From Herpetosiphon giganteus (GTDB lineage: Bacteria; Chloroflexota; Chloroflexia; Chloroflexales; Herpetosiphonaceae): a stretch of DNA of 64,000 bases. Shown here in pieces: positions 50,491 to 57,975 of this stretch. The notes under the pieces were generated by a model. That model was not told the origin of the DNA. It worked only from the letters and a program-made list of their open reading frames with translations, and ran no database searches. Each line of letters opens with the position of its first letter. Within the stretch, counting starts at the first letter, position 1. The stretch covers positions 102,835-166,834 of the forward strand of contig NZ_JAFBCZ010000011.1 in the NCBI RefSeq assembly GCF_016907925.1. Direction: 5' to 3'. The position numbers and the translations under genes are program-made.

Positions 50491-50829
50491 ATGCTAAACC
50501 CCGCTGATCAACTGTTACTCAAAAGCCTCTGCAACGATCTTGTCGCCGTCGAAGATCAATTAAGCGAACTTGAAGCACAGCGCGAAGCTATTCGGGCGCG
50601 ACTCTCAGAATTGGTTGATCAATTGGGCGGCAAAATTCAATTGCGCGGCTTTGGCACGCTGCAAATCTCCAATCCTTCGGTCGTCGTCTCCTACGATCGC
50701 AAAGGAATTGAACAATTGGTGCAAGAATTAGAAGCAGCAGGTAATTTTGCCTTAGTCGATGCCATTCAGACCTCGCGCAAAGAATCGATGCGCAGCGGTG
50801 GCCTGCGAATTTTGCGTGAAAAACTCTAA
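50491..50829 (+). CDS. Small coiled-coil protein, unknown
   Basis: 112 aa from MLNPADQLLLKSLC. A helical coil over about 15-52 (VAVEDQLSELEAQREAIRARLSELVDQL), then a beta part (IQLRGFGTLQISNPSVVVSYD) and a helix (GIEQLVQELEAAGNFAL) ending SMRSGGLRILREKL. Somewhat like the Gam or phage host-nuclease inhibitor layout, but this is not certain. GGAG is 6 bases upstream; the extra upstream codons are not used. Confidence 0.65.
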   Translation: MLNPADQLLLKSLCNDLVAVEDQLSELEAQREAIRARLSELVDQLGGKIQLRGFGTLQISNPSVVVSYDRKGIEQLVQELEAAGNFALVDAIQTSRKESMRSGGLRILREKL

Positions 50830-50832
50830 GTT

Positions 50833-51942
50833 ATGCGGTTATCAAGCAGTCTATTAATCAAGAGCTTGTTGATGATTGCAGTTTTGAGCATCGCCGGTTT
50901 GCAATTGTATCGCCAACGCGTACCACCAGCCTTTGATCTGCCCACAGCAGCTCGCGTTCAAACCACGCACCCAATTGTTGGCATTCACACCCGCCTGATG
51001 GGTTTGGATGAGGCGACAATTCGGCGGACGTTGCAGCAAGTGCGCGAGATGGGCGCAACCACCATCATCGATCTCTTTCCGTGGGCGGTTATTCAGCCTC
51101 GTTCAGGCAATAGCTACGAGTGGACAGGCAGCGATATGTTGATTGCCCACGCTCAACGTCAAGGCCTTACGGTGATTGCGCGGCTCGATTTTGTGCCAGC
51201 ATGGGCGCGACCAGCCAACACCAACGATCGCTATATCGATCCTGATCACTATGCGGCTTATGCCGATTTTGTGGCGGCGTTTGCGCAACGCTATGTGCCG
51301 CAAGGTGTGCGGGTGCTGCAAATCTGGAACGAGCCAAATTTGCGCTTTGAATGGGGCGACCGTGCACCCGATCCAGTAGCCTATGCCAACCTTTTGAAAG
51401 CGGTGTATCCACGGGTCAAAGCGGTTGCGCCCGATGCGCTGATAACCTTGGCTGGGCTAGCGCCTGGTGGCCCGACTGGGCCAATCGATCCCCAAACCTT
51501 GAGTGTTAATGATCTGAGCTTTTTAGAAGTATGTTTAGCTGAAAAACCACCCTTTGATGCAGTTTCGGTGCATGCCTATGGCTCGATCAATCCTGCTGAG
51601 CAAGCGCCCGAACCCAGCACGACCAACTTTCGTCGCACAGAACTGATTTATGATTTAGTTACAGCAGCGGGCTACGACGTGCCGTTTTATATTACTGAAG
51701 GCGGCTGGAACGACCATCCGCGCTGGCCCAACGCCGTAGCGCCACCAATTCGGGTGCAAAATACGCTTGCCGCCTATACATGGGCCGAAGAACATTGGCC
51801 ATGGATGCAAACTGTCGGTTTTTGGCAATTCTCGTTACCCAATTTGACCTATACCTATGCTGATAACTATACGTTTGTGGCTCCTGATGGCACGCCCAAA
51901 GCAATTTATTATGCTGTGCAGGAATTTACCCAACTGAATTAG
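50833..51942 (+). CDS. Secreted or anchored GH-A clan glycoside hydrolase
   Basis: 369 aa. N-terminal hydrophobic anchor (about 9-25), then a (beta/alpha)8 barrel with acid/base Glu167 in QIWNEPNLRFEW and nucleophile Glu289 in FYITEGGWND, and VSVHAYG between them. GH39/GH5-like; substrate not evident. The start follows the previous stop by 3 bases. The chain stops inside the edge of repeat family C, but motifs are complete. Confidence 0.85.
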   Translation: MRLSSSLLIKSLLMIAVLSIAGLQLYRQRVPPAFDLPTAARVQTTHPIVGIHTRLMGLDEATIRRTLQQVREMGATTIIDLFPWAVIQPRSGNSYEWTGSDMLIAHAQRQGLTVIARLDFVPAWARPANTNDRYIDPDHYAAYADFVAAFAQRYVPQGVRVLQIWNEPNLRFEWGDRAPDPVAYANLLKAVYPRVKAVAPDALITLAGLAPGGPTGPIDPQTLSVNDLSFLEVCLAEKPPFDAVSVHAYGSINPAEQAPEPSTTNFRRTELIYDLVTAAGYDVPFYITEGGWNDHPRWPNAVAPPIRVQNTLAAYTWAEEHWPWMQTVGFWQFSLPNLTYTYADNYTFVAPDGTPKAIYYAVQEFTQLN

Positions 51943-52510
51943 AAGGATGAAGAACATAGAACATAGAACATAGAGCATAAAAGTCAAAAATCAAAAGGCA
52001 GAAATCAAAAGTCAAAATTAGGGCTTGTGGCTATCAGAACATTATTCGTGGAATTCGTGCAATTCGTGGCTAAAAAATACAGCTTCGCGGTTTCTAGCCA
52101 TCGCGTTCTTCGTAGATCGATCTTTTAACGCAGATGCCCAGAGAAATGATGGCTGTTGCCATGGGCGGTTGAAAACATGAATCTGAGCCAATCTTTGCCA
52201 ATCTGTGGCTAAAAAATACAACTTCGCGTTCTTCGCGTCCTTCGTGGTTTCTATCCTTCGTGCTCTTCGTGTCCTTGATAAGATTCTCAAAAGCATATTG
52301 TTACATCAAGGATCACCACCCTTCCGTCCCGCCTCAAGGCGGGAGACACAGGGGGTTTTCAGCCCCCTGTACCCCCAAATATTTATTTTGTGGATTGTTG
52401 TTATATTTCCTAACCCCCGATCATTTTCCTTCGTGGAATTCGTGGCAAAAAAATACAACTTCGCGTCCTTCGTGGTTTCTATCCTTTGTGCCCTTCGTGG
52501 ATCAATTCGC
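51943..52510. repeat. Family C phrase-repeat mosaic, copy 5, with a family B insertion
   Basis: Gene-free. AGAACATAGAACATAGAGC, TCAAAAGGCAGAAATC, GAATTCGTGCAATTCGTGGC, TTCGCGTTCTTCGCGTCC and CTTCGTGGTTTCTATCC. A family B element sits within it at 52314-52378. Confidence 0.8.
52314..52378. repeat. Family B double-hairpin element, copy 2
   Basis: CACCACCCTTCCGTCCC, hairpin CCCGCCTCAAGGCGGG, hairpin CAGGGGGTTTTCAGCCCCCTG, ending in ACCCCCAAAT. Inserted in family C DNA, so B moved after C was established here, or C grew around it. Confidence 0.8.
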
Positions 52511-52519
52511 CTATGCATC

Positions 52520-52548
52520 TTGACAGCGTTCACACAATTCTCTATACT
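52520..52548 (+). promoter_or_regulatory. fadR promoter
   Basis: TTGACA (52520-52525), 17 bases, TATACT (52543-52548). Start near 52555, 26 bases before the fadR ATG and inside the operator. Confidence 0.8.
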
Positions 52549-52549
52549 C

Positions 52550-52573
52550 AACTGGTAAGTGGTCTGACCAGTT
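52550..52573 (+). promoter_or_regulatory. FadR operator
   Basis: AAGTGGTCTGACCAGTT (52557-52573) differs from the E. coli FadR consensus AACTGGTCNGACCAGTT at one base only; AACTGGT (52550-52556) just before it supplies an extra half site. It covers the predicted transcription start, so bound FadR would repress its own operon. Confidence 0.82.
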
Positions 52574-52580
52574 GGTGAAT

Positions 52581-53276
52581 ATGAGCGAATTACAACGACC
52601 TGCATCGTATTGCGAAGCGCAATTGATCAAACGGATTATTGGTGGCAACTATGCCGCTGGAACGAGCTTGCCCAGCGAACGCGAGCTAGCCGAACAGTTG
52701 GGCGTTACGCGGCCAACCTTGCGCGAGGCAATTCAACGCTTAGCGCGTGATGGCTGGCTCGTGGTACAACAAGGCAAGCCAACAATGGTCTGCAATATTT
52801 GGCATGATGGCGGGCTAGGCGTGCTACGCAGTTTGGTGCAACATAGCGCCGAGCTACCAGCCCAAATTGTGCCTCAATTGCTGGCGGTGCGCCTCGACTT
52901 GGCCCCAAGCTATACGGCGCTGGCAATTCAACATCATGCCGAGCAAATTGTAGGCTTGTTGCAAACAGCCCTGCCATTGGCTGATACTGCTGCGGCTTAT
53001 GCAGCATTCGATTGGCAATTGCAGCATCAACTAACGATCGCTTCGACGAATCCAATTTATACCTTGATTTTAAATGGCTTTCGCGGTTTCTATAGCATGA
53101 TGGCCTTGAGCTATTTTGAGCTAGCGCAGGCGCGGCAACAGTCGGCGGATTTTTATCAAACCCTGTTGCAGGCAGCCAAGACGCACGATGTGGCACTGGC
53201 CCGCCAAGCCAGCTATGCAGCCATGCACCAAAGCATCGAGCTTTGGCAACAATTAAGCACAAACACCAATCAATAA
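52581..53276 (+). CDS. fadR: FadR acyl-CoA-responsive regulator
   Basis: 231 aa. The winged-helix part LPSERELAEQLGVTRPTLRE and IQRLARDGWLVVQQGKPT matches E. coli FadR, keeping the DNA-contact Arg35, Thr44, Arg45 and Arg49 equivalents (His65 is Gln). The C-terminal ligand domain is also FadR-type (ASTNPIYTLILNGFRGFYS against ASGNPIYGLILNGMKGLYT). This is unusual outside gamma-proteobacteria. ATG at 52581 chosen; the GTG three codons before lies in the operator. Represses, by position, the oxidase and glpD genes; acyl-CoA should release it. Confidence 0.9.
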   Translation: MSELQRPASYCEAQLIKRIIGGNYAAGTSLPSERELAEQLGVTRPTLREAIQRLARDGWLVVQQGKPTMVCNIWHDGGLGVLRSLVQHSAELPAQIVPQLLAVRLDLAPSYTALAIQHHAEQIVGLLQTALPLADTAAAYAAFDWQLQHQLTIASTNPIYTLILNGFRGFYSMMALSYFELAQARQQSADFYQTLLQAAKTHDVALARQASYAAMHQSIELWQQLSTNTNQ

Positions 53277-53294
53277 CTGAACAAAGGGGTTAGT

Positions 53295-54893
53295 ATGCGT
53301 CGTTGGAATGGTTGGGGCGATGAAACGAAAGATTATCCGGTTAAAGCTGGCATTTTAGGCTTATTGAAGCAGTTTATTGGGGTTGGCACAGCACCGCAGG
53401 ATGTAGGCTTGGCTGATGTTCTGGCCAACGTGCCAGCATCACGCTTGCCCCAGCACGATCTGATTAGCACCGATCCTGAATTGCGAATTCGCCATGCACG
53501 CGGCCAGAGCTTTGCCGATTTGGTAGCTACGCGTAGCGGCGATTTGGGCCAAATTCCCGATGGCGTGGCCTTGCCGCAAAGCAGCCAAGAAGTGCGCGAG
53601 TTGATCGATTGGGCCAGCACCAATAATGTAACCTTGATTCCCTATGGCGGCGGCACAAGCGTAGCAGGCCATATCAACCCTGTTGCAGGCGAGCGGCCAA
53701 TTTTAACCGTCAGCCTTGCCAAACTCAATCGCTTGCTCGATATTAATCCAACGGCACGCTTGGCCCGCTTTGGTGCTGGGATCAAAGGCCCTGACCTCGA
53801 AGCCCAATTGCGAGCCTTGGGCTTTACGCTCGGCCATTTTCCTCAATCGTTTGAGCTTTCAACGCTTGGCGGCTGGATTGCCACCCGCTCAAGTGGTCAG
53901 CAATCACTTGGTTTTGGGCGCATTGAGCAATTATGGGCTGGCGGGCGCGTTGAAACACCCCAAGGCGCGCTCGAATTAGCGCCGTTTCCTGCTTCGGCGG
54001 CTGGCCCCGACCTGCGCGAAATGCTGCTTGGCTCCGAAGGCCGCTATGGCATTATCACCGAGGCCACCGTGCGAATTCGGCCAATTCCTGAGCTTGATGT
54101 GGTGCATGCGATCTTTTTTGCGAACTGGCAGCAAGCCCAAACTGCGGCGCGCACGATTGCCCAAGCCCATGTGCCGTTGGGAATGCTGCGCCTGAGCACG
54201 CCCACCGAAACCATGACCAACTTGGCTTTAGCTGGCCACGAACGGGCAATTGGCCTGCTAGAAGGCTTTTTAAAATTACGTGGCGTTGGGGCCGAAAAAT
54301 GTATGCTATTGGTTGGATTCATCGGCAGCAAAGCCCAAGTTGCCTTGAGCCGGCACGCTGTTTTGAGCTTGACTCGGCAGCATGGCGGGGTTCATATCGG
54401 CCAAACGTTTGGCAAAGCGTGGCAAGCTGGGCGTTTTCGCGCACCCTATCTGCGTAATCGGCTCTGGGAGCTGGGCTATGGCGTGGATACGGTCGAAACC
54501 GCCACAACATGGGAAAACGTCGACCCCTTATTGCAGCAACTGGAACATCGCTTGCGCAATGGTTTAGCCGCTGAGCACGAACAAGTGCACGTCTTCACCC
54601 ATCTGTCGCATTTCTACGCCACAGGCTCAAGCATTTACACCACCTATGTGTTTCGGTTGAGCGACGATGCCCAAGCAACCATGGCGCGTTGGCAAAAACT
54701 CAAAACCGCTGCTAGCCAAGCAATAGTCGCCGCAGGTGGCACGATCAGCCATCAACATGGCGTAGGGCTTGATCATCGGCCTTATCTTGAGGCTGAAAAA
54801 GGGAGTTTGGGAATTGGCGCGTTGCAACAACTTGGCCACCATTTCGACCCGCAGGGTTTGCTAAACCCCGCCAAATTATATGAGGACGGCTAA
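53295..54893 (+). CDS. FAD-linked oxidase, alkylglycerone-phosphate synthase-like
   Basis: 532 aa. Starts with MRRWNGWGDETKDYPV, close to the WNGWG start of alkyldihydroxyacetone-phosphate synthases. FAD-binding PCMH domain about 85-265 (LPQSSQEVRELIDWASTNNVTLIPYGGGTSVAGHI ..., LLGSEGRYGIITEATV), and C-terminal GTISHQHGVGLDH with the His-rich active-site segment, then LLNPAKLY. In eukaryotes and some bacteria this family forms the ether bond of ether lipids from acyl-DHAP and a fatty alcohol. AAAGGGG before the ATG. It overlaps glpD by TAATG. FadR control and GlpD support a lipid role; direct proof is lacking. Confidence 0.85.
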   Translation: MRRWNGWGDETKDYPVKAGILGLLKQFIGVGTAPQDVGLADVLANVPASRLPQHDLISTDPELRIRHARGQSFADLVATRSGDLGQIPDGVALPQSSQEVRELIDWASTNNVTLIPYGGGTSVAGHINPVAGERPILTVSLAKLNRLLDINPTARLARFGAGIKGPDLEAQLRALGFTLGHFPQSFELSTLGGWIATRSSGQQSLGFGRIEQLWAGGRVETPQGALELAPFPASAAGPDLREMLLGSEGRYGIITEATVRIRPIPELDVVHAIFFANWQQAQTAARTIAQAHVPLGMLRLSTPTETMTNLALAGHERAIGLLEGFLKLRGVGAEKCMLLVGFIGSKAQVALSRHAVLSLTRQHGGVHIGQTFGKAWQAGRFRAPYLRNRLWELGYGVDTVETATTWENVDPLLQQLEHRLRNGLAAEHEQVHVFTHLSHFYATGSSIYTTYVFRLSDDAQATMARWQKLKTAASQAIVAAGGTISHQHGVGLDHRPYLEAEKGSLGIGALQQLGHHFDPQGLLNPAKLYEDG

Positions 54894-56482
54894 TGAACCA
54901 ACGTTTGCAATGGAATGCTGCTTGGCGCGAACGCACATGGAGCGAGCTACAGCAAGAATGGGATGTGATCATCATTGGCGGTGGCATCACCGGAGCAGGC
55001 TTATTGCGCGAAGCGACGCGCTCTGGCCTCAATGCGCTCTTGCTCGAAGCCCGCGATTTTGCTTGGGGAACTTCAAGCCGCTCATCGAAATTAGTACATG
55101 GCGGCTTGCGCTATTTGGCCCAAGGCCAAGTACGGGTAACCTACGATTCGGTGGTTGAGCGCGAACAACTTTTGAATGAAGCACCTGGTTTAGTTGGGCC
55201 GTTGGGCTTTTTGATTGGGCTGCCCCAAGGCAAGCCGCTGAAGCGCTGGGTTTATCAGGCGGGATTATTGGCCTACGATGCCTTGGCTCGGCGCAGCGAA
55301 GCCCATTATTTAAGCCTGCCCAATTTGCGTTTGCTTGCGCCCTACCTCGATGAAACCAAATTAGCGGCTGGGTTGCGCTACAGCGATGCCCAAACCGATG
55401 ATGCACGGTTGGTTTTGCGCATTTTGCGCGAAGCAGCGGCAGCAGGTGCAAGCTTATTGAATTATGCAGCAGTTACGCAATTAGTTCGTGAAGCTGAGCA
55501 AGTTGTGGGCGTTGTGGTGCGCGATCAACTCAGCGAGCGTGAGCAAACCCTCAAAGCCAAAGCAATTATCAATGCAACTGGGGTTTGGGTTGATCAGCTG
55601 CGGCAACAGATTCAAGCACCAGCTAAAATGCGGCCATTACGTGGCAGCCACTTGGTGTTTGCCCATGCCGAATTGCCGCTAGCCCAAGCGATTAACCTTG
55701 AGCATCCCCGCGATCGGCGACCAGTCTTTTTTGTACCGTGGGAAGGTGTGAGCATCGTTGGTACAACCGACCTTGATCACGAACCAGACTTATGGCAAGA
55801 GCCAAGTATCAGCCCCGCCGAAGTTGCCTATTTGCTCGAAGCAGTGCAAACCGCCTTTCCAAGCTTGGGTTTAGATTTAACCCATGTCATTTCAACGTGG
55901 AGCGGCGTGCGGCCTGTGGTCGATACGGGAGCCAGCGATCCATCCAAGGAATCGCGCGATTATGTTTTGTGGCAAGAGCAAGGGCTGCTCACCGTAACGG
56001 GCGGCAAATTAACGACCTTTCGCCTAATTGCGCTAGAAGCCTTGAAGCTTTTACGCCAACGCTTGCCCCAGATTAAGCTTTGGCCGCATGCACCACGGCT
56101 CAATCCTGCGCCAGCTGATTTAGCTGGCAACCTAGCATCACAGATCAAACAACGTTTGTTAGGCCGTTATGCCGCCGAAGCGCCAGCGATGCTACAAACA
56201 CTCCCAGCCCATGAGTTTGCGGCCATCGAAGGCTTGCCAAGTTTATGGGCCGAAATGCGCTGGGCTGCTCGCTACGAAGCAGTGACCAATTTGGGCGATT
56301 TGCTGTTGCGGCGCAGTCGCTTGGGCATGTTGCTGCCAAATGGCGCAGCAGCCTATCAGGCCCAAATTCAGGCGATCTGCACCGAGGAATTGGGCTGGGA
56401 TGCGCAGCGCTGGGCCAACGAATGGCAGCAGTATCAACAATTAATTGCCCAGCATTATGGGTTGCCAAGCGAGGCTCGTTAA
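54893..56482 (+). CDS. glpD: Glycerol-3-phosphate dehydrogenase, FAD-dependent
   Basis: 529 aa. FAD site VIIIGGGITGAGLLREATRSGLNALLLEARDFAWGTSSRSSKLVHGGLRYL (seen at about 24-72), HxxPRDRRPVFFVPWEGVSIVGTTD and LTVTGGKLTTFRLIALEAL, all GlpD/GlpA-type. Oxidises sn-glycerol 3-phosphate to dihydroxyacetone phosphate and passes electrons to quinone. The start overlaps the previous stop (TAATG), so it is coupled to the oxidase gene. DHAP is also the backbone of ether lipid synthesis, which fits the neighbour. Confidence 0.95.
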   Translation: MNQRLQWNAAWRERTWSELQQEWDVIIIGGGITGAGLLREATRSGLNALLLEARDFAWGTSSRSSKLVHGGLRYLAQGQVRVTYDSVVEREQLLNEAPGLVGPLGFLIGLPQGKPLKRWVYQAGLLAYDALARRSEAHYLSLPNLRLLAPYLDETKLAAGLRYSDAQTDDARLVLRILREAAAAGASLLNYAAVTQLVREAEQVVGVVVRDQLSEREQTLKAKAIINATGVWVDQLRQQIQAPAKMRPLRGSHLVFAHAELPLAQAINLEHPRDRRPVFFVPWEGVSIVGTTDLDHEPDLWQEPSISPAEVAYLLEAVQTAFPSLGLDLTHVISTWSGVRPVVDTGASDPSKESRDYVLWQEQGLLTVTGGKLTTFRLIALEALKLLRQRLPQIKLWPHAPRLNPAPADLAGNLASQIKQRLLGRYAAEAPAMLQTLPAHEFAAIEGLPSLWAEMRWAARYEAVTNLGDLLLRRSRLGMLLPNGAAAYQAQIQAICTEELGWDAQRWANEWQQYQQLIAQHYGLPSEAR

Positions 56483-56494
56483 TGTTGCTCTAAT

Positions 56495-56522
56495 TTGACA
56501 ATCCAGCCAAGCAAGCTATAAT
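56495..56522 (+). promoter_or_regulatory. Promoter after glpD
   Basis: TTGACA (56495-56500), 16 bases, TATAAT (56517-56522). Full consensus hexamers; start near 56529. It gives either a short RNA ended at 56602 or a leader for the glycosyltransferase gene at 56718. Confidence 0.8.
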
Positions 56523-56528
56523 GCAATC

Positions 56529-56602
56529 AAACCTTCTCCTCTCTCTTCTCTCCCACAAGCGGCTCCATTATGCGAGCCGTTTGTGGTTTTAGCTGCTTTT
56601 TT
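56529..56602 (+). ncRNA. Candidate small RNA with pyrimidine-rich 5' end
   Basis: About 70 nt between the consensus promoter and a strong hairpin. The 5' part CCTTCTCCTCTCTCTTCTC is almost pure C/U and complementary to Shine-Dalgarno-like GGAG, as in known C/U-rich regulatory RNAs. Stem CCACAAGCGGCTC (56553-56565) pairs with GAGCCGTTTGTGG (56574-56586), loop of 8, then T-rich tail to 56602. Alternatively an attenuator of the glycosyltransferase gene. Confidence 0.5.
56553..56602 (+). terminator. Strong hairpin with T tails
   Basis: 13-bp stem with one G-T pair, followed by TTTT and, 7 bases later, TTTTTT (56597-56602). Confidence 0.85.
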
Positions 56603-56717
56603 GCTTCCGCAACCAATTCATCCCTTTATCCTAGACACCTGCCCTAGATTGTGATATTTATTACATAGTAATCAAGCGAAACCGATCCATACATGCCCTA
56701 GACATGAGGTATCGTCG

Positions 56718-57971
56718 ATGGATATTACGATTGTGAGTTACGGTTCGCGGGGCGATGTACAGCCCTATTTGGCGCTTAGTCAAGCATTACATCACGTTGG
56801 GCATACTGTTAAGCTGATTGGCCCTGCCAATTTCGCCGATTTGAGCAAAGCAGCAGGCGTACCGTTTGCCTCGGTTGGGGTTGACATCCAAGCCTACTTG
56901 CGCGAACGAATGGCAAGTTTAGGCAAATCGAACAATTCGATCCGTTTGTTAAAAAGCTTGCGCAATGAACTGAATGAGCTGATTGAGCAAGTTGCCCACG
57001 AAACCTTACACGCATGCCAAGGCACTGATTGCATCATTGGCACCGGTCCCCAAACTGCCAGCTTCGCCGAAAAAGTCGGAGTGCCGTTTATCGAAGCTGT
57101 GCTGCAACCAGTAACTCCCACCAGCGCATTTCCATCGCCGATTGCCCCAAGCTGGCTGAAACTTGGTGGCTTTGCCAACTATCTGACCCACCTTGGATTT
57201 GAGCAGATTTTTTGGCAAATTTTCCGACCTACCGTCAATCGGGTGCGAACGCAGGTACTTGGTTTGCCAGCGTATGGCTTCAGCAGCCCATTTGCCAAAA
57301 TTCGTGGGCAGGTTGCCTTGCGATTGCATGGCTATAGCAACTATGTGATGCCTCGCCCAAACGACTGGCCCGCTCAACACCAAGTTACAGGCTTTTGGTT
57401 TCTGCCGCCGCCTAGCGACTGGTCGCCACCAGCTGAACTAACCGATTTTCTCGCTGCTGGGCCTGCGCCGATTTATATTGGCTTTGGCAGCATGATGGGC
57501 GGCGATCCACAGAAATTAACCAAACTTGTGAGCGAGGCCTTAGCACGCACTGGCCAACGGGGAATTTTAGCTGGCGGTTGGGGAGCTTTAGGTGAAACGA
57601 CGGATGCCAATGATCAGCTATTGTTCGTTAAGGATGTGCCGCATTATTGGCTTTTCCCCCAAATGGCGGCGATTGTGCATCATGGCGGCGCTGGCACAAC
57701 TGGCGCGGCGTTACGTAGTGGCAAGCCCTCAATAGTCGTACCATTTTCCTTCGATCAACCATTCTGGGGGCGGCGGGTTGCTGAGCTTGGCGTGGGTTCT
57801 GCGCCCATTCCGCGCAAGCAACTGACGCTCGATCGCTTGGTGGCGGCAATCAATCAGGTAACTAAGCACGCAGCGATTCGCGAGCGCGCAGCCCAGCTTG
57901 GCGAGCAGATTCAAGCTGAGCATGGCACGGCCCAAGCAATCGATCAGATTCATCGGGTATTAGGTCGCTAA
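56718..57971 (+). CDS. GT1-family glycosyltransferase (UGT80/MGT-like)
   Basis: 417 aa. GSRGDVQPYLALSQAL at the start, MPRPNDWPAQHQVTGFWF, then the nucleotide-sugar motif IVHHGGAGTTGAALRSGKPSIVVPFSFDQPFWGRRV (about 315-350). Close in layout to sterol/lipid glucosyltransferases and macrolide glycosyltransferases; transfers UDP-sugar to a lipid-like or macrolide acceptor. GAGG is 8 bases before the ATG. A direct repeat TGCCCTAGA stands at 56640 and 56694 in its leader. It ends 4 bases before the stop codon of the convergent histidine kinase gene. Confidence 0.9.
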   Translation: MDITIVSYGSRGDVQPYLALSQALHHVGHTVKLIGPANFADLSKAAGVPFASVGVDIQAYLRERMASLGKSNNSIRLLKSLRNELNELIEQVAHETLHACQGTDCIIGTGPQTASFAEKVGVPFIEAVLQPVTPTSAFPSPIAPSWLKLGGFANYLTHLGFEQIFWQIFRPTVNRVRTQVLGLPAYGFSSPFAKIRGQVALRLHGYSNYVMPRPNDWPAQHQVTGFWFLPPPSDWSPPAELTDFLAAGPAPIYIGFGSMMGGDPQKLTKLVSEALARTGQRGILAGGWGALGETTDANDQLLFVKDVPHYWLFPQMAAIVHHGGAGTTGAALRSGKPSIVVPFSFDQPFWGRRVAELGVGSAPIPRKQLTLDRLVAAINQVTKHAAIRERAAQLGEQIQAEHGTAQAIDQIHRVLGR

Positions 57972-57975
57972 GCAT

